Shown piece by piece: positions 6,501 to 9,677 of a stretch of DNA of 9,677 nt (position 1 is its first letter; each line of letters starts with the position of its first letter). The DNA lies in the NCBI GenBank assembly GCA_030691295.1, contig JAUYEQ010000609.1, positions 1 through 9,677 on the forward strand, read 5' to 3'. Made by a program: the position numbers and the translations under genes. The notes under the pieces were generated by a model. The model saw only the letters and a program-made list of their open reading frames with translations, was not told the origin of the DNA and searched no databases. This DNA comes from Bacteroidota bacterium. Its GTDB lineage: Bacteria > Bacteroidota > Bacteroidia > Bacteroidales > Prolixibacteraceae.

Positions 6501-8295
6501 TTTGATTACAACCATCACCACCATTGTGGGAATGTTGCCGCTGGCCATGGGCGATGCCGAATATGTGAGCGCCATCGGTGCACCGTTCGCCATCGTAGTA
6601 ATTGGCGGATTGGCGCTCAGTACCGTGCTTACACTGATATTTATTCCGACTTTCTATTCCGGTCTCGAAAATGCCATCGAATGGTTTAAGGAATTGAGCC
6701 TGCGCACCCGAATCATCCAACTTTTAGTAAGTACCGGTTTGGTTGTGTTAATTTTCCTGAATGTTGAGTCCGGATTGTGGCAGGCAATTGATTTGGTACT
6801 GGTTGTAATCCTGGTTCCCGGATCTACCTGGTTTGTGCTCAACAGCCTGCGAAAAGCCGGAACAAAGCTGATAAACGATGAGGATAAATTAAACATCAAA
6901 ATTCAAAACCTGGTAAAAATATACGACCGCGAAAGTCGATTCTCACGCGAATCAGGTAAAAAAATACGCCGCCGTGCCGGTCTCGAAAAAGAATACCACA
7001 CCCTGCGCGAGTTCGATTACCTGATCTGGCAGTTGCCGCTGCTGGCATTCCTTGTTTACTTCAGTTTCATTTATCTTGACGCCGCCTTCTGGTCGTTGAT
7101 ACTTTCAGTTGTAATTGTCAGTTTCGCACTTAGTATGTGGAAGCCGTTTGGCTTTTTCCTGAATTTCAGGGCTGAAAAAACAGGCAAAAAATTTCCGGCA
7201 AAAATCTATAAATGGGTACAAGTCTTTCTGTTCTGGATTTTGCCGGCCATCGAATTGTTCTTTGTCTGGAAAATAACCAAAACCATCGGACTGGTTGTGA
7301 CTTTTGGAGTATTGTGGTATTTGGCGCTGATTATTTCGGTTACAGCGAAAAAATTGTATCAGGAAAAGATCAACATCGACCGTATCACAGGTCGCTTCGG
7401 AACCTTACGCCGCAGCGTATTGCGACTGGTAAAACAAATGCCGGTGCTTGGCAAACAGCACCAGCCTTTCAAGGCGCTGAACGGCGTTTCGCTCGAAATT
7501 GGCACCGGAATGTTTGGTTTGCTGGGGCCAAACGGTGCGGGTAAATCAACTATGATGCGCGTTATCTGCGGAATTTATGAACAGAGCTACGGAAAAATCT
7601 GGATCAACGGCATCGACACCCAGGAAAAACGGGAAGAGTTGCAGGGACTGATCGGATATCTGCCTCAGGAATTCGGAACCTACGAAAACATGTCAGCAGT
7701 CGATTTTCTCGATTATCAGGCCATTCTGAAAGGGCTGACCGATAAGAAAGAACGCGAAGAACGAATTGAGTATGTATTGAAGGCCGTTCATTTATGGGAG
7801 AAAAAGGATGATAAAATCGGTTCTTTCTCCGGAGGGATGAAACAGCGGATTGGTATCGCCCAAATATTGCTGCACTTGCCTAAAATACTGGTGGTTGACG
7901 AACCAACTGCCGGGCTTGATCCGCGCGAACGCATCCGTTTCCGCAACCTGCTGGTTCAGTTGAGCCGCGAACGCATCGTAATTTTCTCGACACACATCAT
8001 CGAGGATATTTCAAGCTCGTGCAACCAGGTGGCTGTGATCAACCGCGGACAGGTTAAATACTTCGGAAAACCTTCGGAAATGGTGCACCTGGCCAAAGAC
8101 ATGGTTTGGCAATTCGATCTGTCGGTTGATGAATTTGATAAAATGGAAAACAAACAACTCGTTACTCACCACATGCGGCAGGGCGACCAGATCAGGGTGC
8201 GTTTCCTCTCGAAGGAAAAACCTGCCGAAGATGCAGTTCCGGCCAATCCTGTTTTGGAGGATGCCTATTTGTGTTTGATAAAAGACCTGAAATGA
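3589..8295 (+). CDS. RND efflux permease fused to an ABC-transporter ATPase domain, 1568 aa
   Basis: A single uninterrupted frame encodes two transporter classes. Residues about 1-1030 are a complete RND permease: TM1 about 8-27; TM4 GMLLDNSVVVLENIY with D397; TM7 about 523-545; TM8 from about 869; TM10 GVVVNNGIILIDY with N937 at the usual Lys; TM11 RVRPILIT with R967; and a Gly/Ser/Met-rich periplasmic loop at 640-664. Then come two predicted membrane helices (about 1041-1057, 1066-1084), a strand-like IKIQNLVKIYDR (1103-1114), four more helices (about 1145-1163, 1165-1184, 1209-1228, 1233-1252) and an ABC ATPase. The ATPase is intact: Walker A GPNGAGKST 1313-1321 (K1319), Q-loop Q1360, signature FSGGMKQR 1413-1420, Walker B ILVVDEPTAGLDP with D1437/E1438, H-loop H1469, and a C-terminal tail ending VLEDAYLCLIKDLK. 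Ordinary RND pumps are about 1030-1050 aa and use proton motive force only. The ABC-2 permease downstream is the likely ATPase partner. The domain calls are firm; the mechanism and substrate are unknown. Confidence 0.95.
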   Translation: MKFIIHRKVLISMLFLGLTFLGYFSYKQLPVELLPNAELPFLFVQASSGTELAPEYMENHVVIPLEGAIGTLEGIESIESNVNSRQSTIVVYYTKNVNFKYAYLKLQEKINEMQSAMPENVRVAVAKVDLQQMNSQFMELQARGEGGIDRVRTIVDQDIKPDLENIDGIAAVNVYGGKQKSIEVILDTKACEAYKITTGNIRSVLSQNSSSRTYVGNLKEKTVQYFVHVTAEYKQVEDLENLVVAPGPILLKDVAEVRFGVKEETSYSRVNGKDAVTILLVNDSQANMIELSESTRKIVAELNEKMAIKEIEIVEISNSADQMEENISQIMNLALVGGIMAIFVLWIFLKNFRIVSFIALAIPISIFTSFNLFYAFGVTINSLTLVGMALAIGMLLDNSVVVLENIYRLAGKGVPPFQAVVQGTTEVWRSILAATLTTIVVFLPFLFSTNFMVEMLGLNVGVSIISTLVVSLAVALLLVPMASYALMRRRVAKNVFYEKVTTNSRMIQVYLVILKTCMRNPAATIIGGLVIFFLAVFISLAVSVSSLQEVENNEIRLYVTMPSGSSLETTDKTVQEIETKLEDLAEKEDVISKIEEEEAIVTIKLKEDFEKIGDRTFAEIKNNINDRTKDIKASSISFEQSQSSGNFQGGSRNMGGAFQKMMGIGTDEEKIVLKGQDFKQLQAVGEDLKYFIDQLESVNRVNLNISDNRPEVHMYFNPLLMTEYNITLNNVLSEINSFSREISTNIQYKQGVDEYEIIITQKDLIEGEEEQTDRNMEELKMLQVNDASGGIHDLQDFTTIVYASGLAGINRVNQEKQIEVNYRFVSEASSSKELLAAYRYEIDDLVANYNLPSGVAVEVIHDETDYSEFYLMIGASILLIFMIMASVFESLSLPFVILFSIPLAAIGSLIALIVTNNSLLNANTLTGFLILLGVVVNNGIILIDYTNILRKRGYRRSRALMTAGLSRVRPILITTITTIVGMLPLAMGDAEYVSAIGAPFAIVVIGGLALSTVLTLIFIPTFYSGLENAIEWFKELSLRTRIIQLLVSTGLVVLIFLNVESGLWQAIDLVLVVILVPGSTWFVLNSLRKAGTKLINDEDKLNIKIQNLVKIYDRESRFSRESGKKIRRRAGLEKEYHTLREFDYLIWQLPLLAFLVYFSFIYLDAAFWSLILSVVIVSFALSMWKPFGFFLNFRAEKTGKKFPAKIYKWVQVFLFWILPAIELFFVWKITKTIGLVVTFGVLWYLALIISVTAKKLYQEKINIDRITGRFGTLRRSVLRLVKQMPVLGKQHQPFKALNGVSLEIGTGMFGLLGPNGAGKSTMMRVICGIYEQSYGKIWINGIDTQEKREELQGLIGYLPQEFGTYENMSAVDFLDYQAILKGLTDKKEREERIEYVLKAVHLWEKKDDKIGSFSGGMKQRIGIAQILLHLPKILVVDEPTAGLDPRERIRFRNLLVQLSRERIVIFSTHIIEDISSSCNQVAVINRGQVKYFGKPSEMVHLAKDMVWQFDLSVDEFDKMENKQLVTHHMRQGDQIRVRFLSKEKPAEDAVPANPVLEDAYLCLIKDLK

Positions 8296-8328
8296 TTAAC
8301 GATTAACGATTTGTGATTAACGATTAAC
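8294..8328 (+). repeat. Left heptamer array, five units of GATTAAC
   Basis: The units are GATTAAC, GATTAAC, GATTTGT, GATTAAC, GATTAAC, followed in register by GAAGTAG (8329-8335). The first unit overlaps the TGA stop of the RND-ABC gene. Bases 8294-8310 are a perfect 17-bp inverted repeat of 8743-8759, so this array and the one after the four-helix-bundle gene can pair. Confidence 0.92.
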
Positions 8329-8338
8329 GAAGTAGAAT

Positions 8339-8722
8339 ATGACACCACGTGAATTAGAAGATAGGCTTATTAATTTTGCAGCTAGTATTATTCGATTGTC
8401 AGATGGAATTAAACCAAGCATTGCCGGGAATAATCTTTCTGGGCAAATTGTCAGGTCAAGTTCTTCTATCGCGTTGAACTATGGTGAGGCACAAAGCGCT
8501 GAATCACCAAAAGACTTTGTCCATAAACTCGGTATATGTCTTAAGGAGGTTAGGGAAACGTTTATCAACCTTCGGATTATTGATGGAGCTTGCTTATATG
8601 GTGATCAGCAATTCTTACATTACTTGAAAACGGAGAGTAATGAATTAATTTCAATTTTTGTGAAAAGCATTGAAACAAGCAAGCGCAAACAAGGAGCTCT
8701 CCCTCCCAAAGTCAATCATTAA
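8339..8722 (+). CDS. Four-helix-bundle protein of the 23S rRNA intervening-sequence (S23/IVP) family, 127 aa
   Basis: The protein shows the hallmark core of this family: LSGQIVRSSSSIALNYGEA (about residues 33-51), then SPKDFVHKLGICLKEVRET, and a final amphipathic helix with ELISIFVKSIETSK. The family is known as a small, helical, basic protein first found in intervening sequences of 23S rRNA genes. It is related in fold to the Avd accessory protein of diversity-generating retroelements, and free-standing copies are frequent in Bacteroidota genomes. Its molecular role is not established. No transmembrane segment or signal peptide is seen, so it is probably cytoplasmic and may bind RNA or DNA. 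The ATG at 8339 follows GAAGTAGAAT, a weak ribosome-binding context. The last codons (VNH and stop) lie within the right heptamer array. The length is normal for the family, so the gene seems intact. It interrupts a transporter operon, and nothing suggests a role in transport. Confidence 0.88.
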   Translation: MTPRELEDRLINFAASIIRLSDGIKPSIAGNNLSGQIVRSSSSIALNYGEAQSAESPKDFVHKLGICLKEVRETFINLRIIDGACLYGDQQFLHYLKTESNELISIFVKSIETSKRKQGALPPKVNH

Positions 8723-8766
8723 TCTTCAATCGTTAATCATTGATCGTTAATCGTTAATCTAAAATC
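8711..8766 (+). repeat. Right heptamer array, up to eight units of GTTAATC (inverse of the left array)
   Basis: The in-register units are GTCAATC, ATTAATC, TTCAATC, GTTAATC, ATTGATC, GTTAATC, GTTAATC, TAAAATC. GTTAATC is the reverse complement of GATTAAC. The first two units encode the end of the four-helix-bundle protein, including its TAA stop (8720-8722). The array ends 17 bases before the ABC-2 permease start. Units nearest the outer edge match the consensus best and the inner ones are more degenerate. Confidence 0.9.
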
Positions 8767-8783
8767 AATAAAATAAAATAGCA

Positions 8784-9503
8784 ATGGAATCAACAATCTC
8801 GGTCGTCAATTTCTGGACATTGTTCCGAAAAATGATCAAATACAATATGAAGGTGATTTTCGGCAGCCGGTTCGTCTGGTTTGTGCTGGCAGCAATGGCT
8901 TTCTACTTTTTTATTGCCATTACCAACATTTACGATAATGACACTATTGACGAAGCTTTTATTTACGGCTTGCAGATTACCCCAGGACTGCTGCTCATTT
9001 TTTACCCGATGACCTTTGGGATCCAAAACGACCTCGATGCCGGAATTCTGGAAATACTCTTTGGTATTCCTGATTACCGCTACAAAGTATGGCTGGTGCG
9101 GCTGTTATTGGTTTTTGTGCTTGTTTTCCTTATGATGCTGGGTCTCACCGTAATGAGTTATTACCTTCTTACACCGGTGAGTATTTTTGAACTTGCGGCG
9201 CAGGTAATGTTTCCGATATATTTTCTTGGTTCGATGGCATTTATGTTTTCGACCATCATAAAAAACGGAAACGGCACAGCAGTGGTGATGGTGATTATCG
9301 GTGTCGGTCTGCTGATTTTATCCGGAATGTTTGAGCGTACCATGTGGAATATTTTCCTGAACCCGTTTGAAATCCCAAACCGCCTCAACGAAATGGTTTG
9401 GCAGGAAATAGCCATGAAAAACCGTATTTTTCAGGCAGTTGGTTCACTCCTTTTTATCCTCTACGGATTGTTTAATTTACAGAACAGGGAAAAGTTTTTG
9501 TAG
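8784..9503 (+). CDS. ABC-2-type transporter permease, 239 aa
   Basis: An integral inner-membrane protein with six hydrophobic segments: about 27-47, 59-80, 102-127, 134-155, 163-182 and 216-232. The cytoplasmic stretch NDLDAGILEILFGIP (82-96) resembles the conserved ABC-2 permease motif after TM2, where an acidic residue and 'G..E.L...P' contact the ATPase. It has no nucleotide-binding domain, so it needs an ATPase. The only one visible is the C-terminal domain of the RND-ABC protein upstream, whose DEPTAGLDP-type sequence and C-terminal tail are of the kind that serve ABC-2 permeases. The ATG at 8784 follows an A/T-rich leader (AATAAAATAAAATAGCA) without an SD, common in Bacteroidota. The gene is separated from the RND-ABC gene only by the four-helix-bundle cassette, which suggests the two were once adjacent. 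The substrate is unknown. Confidence 0.87.
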   Translation: MESTISVVNFWTLFRKMIKYNMKVIFGSRFVWFVLAAMAFYFFIAITNIYDNDTIDEAFIYGLQITPGLLLIFYPMTFGIQNDLDAGILEILFGIPDYRYKVWLVRLLLVFVLVFLMMLGLTVMSYYLLTPVSIFELAAQVMFPIYFLGSMAFMFSTIIKNGNGTAVVMVIIGVGLLILSGMFERTMWNIFLNPFEIPNRLNEMVWQEIAMKNRIFQAVGSLLFILYGLFNLQNREKFL

Positions 9504-9509
9504 GAACGT

Positions 9510-9574
9510 GATTAACGATTGGTGAATAACGATTAACGATTGGTGAAGTAGTTCCACATCATTAATCGTTAATC
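9510..9574 (+). repeat. Compact heptamer cluster with inverted ends (gene-less cassette-like)
   Basis: Five units (GATTAAC, GATTGGT, GAATAAC, GATTAAC, GATTGGT; 9510-9544) are followed in register by GAAGTAG (9545-9551), nine bases, and two inverted units ATTAATC, GTTAATC (9561-9574). Bases 9531-9541 and 9564-9574 form a perfect 11-bp inverted repeat with a 22-base loop. The cluster starts six bases after the permease stop. The structure could fold in RNA, but no T-run follows, so a terminator role is not supported. Confidence 0.85.
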
Positions 9575-9677
9575 AAAAGGTCTAAACCCCACAAAATATT
9601 TAACCCAACTTGCAGTTAATCCGAATGGAATTCTTGCTGTTCAATGAATTGGCATTTTTCGAGTTCGGATTTGTGTA
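9575..9677. other. Window edge, unassigned; possible gene start (+) or gene end (-)
   Basis: Two readings compete in the last bases. On the + strand, ATG at 9625 opens a hydrophobic frame (MEFLLFNELAFFEFGFV) that runs off the window, perhaps the start of a membrane or secreted protein. On the - strand, a frame entering from the window end reads HKSELEKCQFIEQQEFHSD and stops (TAA) at about 9618. Hydrophobic and charged frames often mirror each other like this, so length alone cannot decide. No RNA gene or clear promoter was seen. Confidence 0.2.

Larger units (their letters stand above)
8294..8766 (+). mobile_element. Putative repeat-flanked four-helix-bundle gene cassette
   Basis: A 127-codon gene is bracketed by GATTAAC units on the left and their reverse complement GTTAATC on the right, with a perfect 17-bp inverted match. 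It sits between an ABC ATPase and its probable permease, where an unrelated gene is unexpected. By hand count its coding region (8341-8700) is about 38% G+C, against about 47-55% in sampled 60-base lines of the RND-ABC gene. A second repeat cluster at 9510-9574 has the same five-unit plus GAAGTAG structure without a gene. No transposase, integrase or target-site duplication is visible, so mobility is an inference; it could be a passively inserted module moved by functions elsewhere. Confidence 0.4.

Noticed and set aside
3589..8295. Fusion as a missed stop or frameshift joining two ordinary genes
   Set aside because: The frame is open throughout, coding character continues through the linker with plausible membrane helices, and no start codon with a ribosome-binding site was seen just before the ATPase part. 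Assembly error still cannot be ruled out from one sequence.
8339..8722. Diversity-generating retroelement accessory gene (Avd)
   Set aside because: The fold family is related, but no reverse transcriptase, template repeat or variable repeat is present nearby.
8294..8766. CRISPR array
   Set aside because: The repeats are 7 bp and contiguous, without unique spacers, and a protein gene fills the interior.
9531..9574. Rho-independent terminator after the permease gene
   Set aside because: The 11-bp stem is A/T-rich with a 22-base loop, and AAAAGG follows instead of a T-run. The structure is better explained by the inverted heptamer units.

Overview
The window looks like chromosomal DNA of a Bacteroidota (Bacteroidetes) bacterium. 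Three things suggest this: Shine-Dalgarno sequences are mostly weak or absent before clear genes; 7-bp tandem repeats (GATTAAC/GTTAATC, GAAACTT, GCATGGA) fill the gene junctions; and a C/G-rich dispersed repeat supplies both a protein tail (…PPPQEGA) and a ribosome-binding region. The assignment rests on pattern recognition, not on a database search. All convincing genes lie on the + strand in tight succession, so this is probably one operon whose 5' end is outside the window.

Layout. 1-153: C-terminus of an RND-type membrane fusion protein (periplasmic adaptor). 154-247: short spacer with two different heptamer repeats. 248-3346: complete AcrB-like RND permease of 1032 aa. 3347-3588: 242-bp spacer bounded by two copies of a C/G-rich repeat, with only a doubtful small ORF. 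3589-8295: a 1568-aa protein with a complete second RND permease (about 1-1030), six further predicted membrane segments (about 1041-1252) and a complete ABC ATPase domain (about 1285-1510). 8294-8766: a small cassette, a 23S-rRNA-IVS-type four-helix-bundle protein gene flanked by inverted arrays of a 7-bp repeat. 8784-9503: a six-helix ABC-2-type permease, the obvious partner for the fused ATPase. 9510-9574: a 65-bp repeat cluster that looks like the same cassette without its gene. 9575-9677: too short to assign.

How the genes may work together. The adaptor and the two RND permeases resemble heteromeric tripartite efflux pumps of the MdtABC kind. The second RND subunit is covalently joined to an ABC ATPase, and the next recognisable transporter gene is an ABC-2 permease without an ATPase of its own. 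The simplest reading is a hybrid envelope export machine combining a proton-driven RND pump with an ATP-driven ABC module. One possibility is that the ABC part moves a substrate across or out of the inner membrane and hands it to the RND/adaptor channel. The substrate cannot be inferred from the sequence.

The points most worth a second look are the RND-ABC fusion, with its possibly interrupted nucleotide-binding domain, and the repeat-flanked four-helix-bundle cassette between the ATPase and its permease, with an apparent gene-less copy just downstream.
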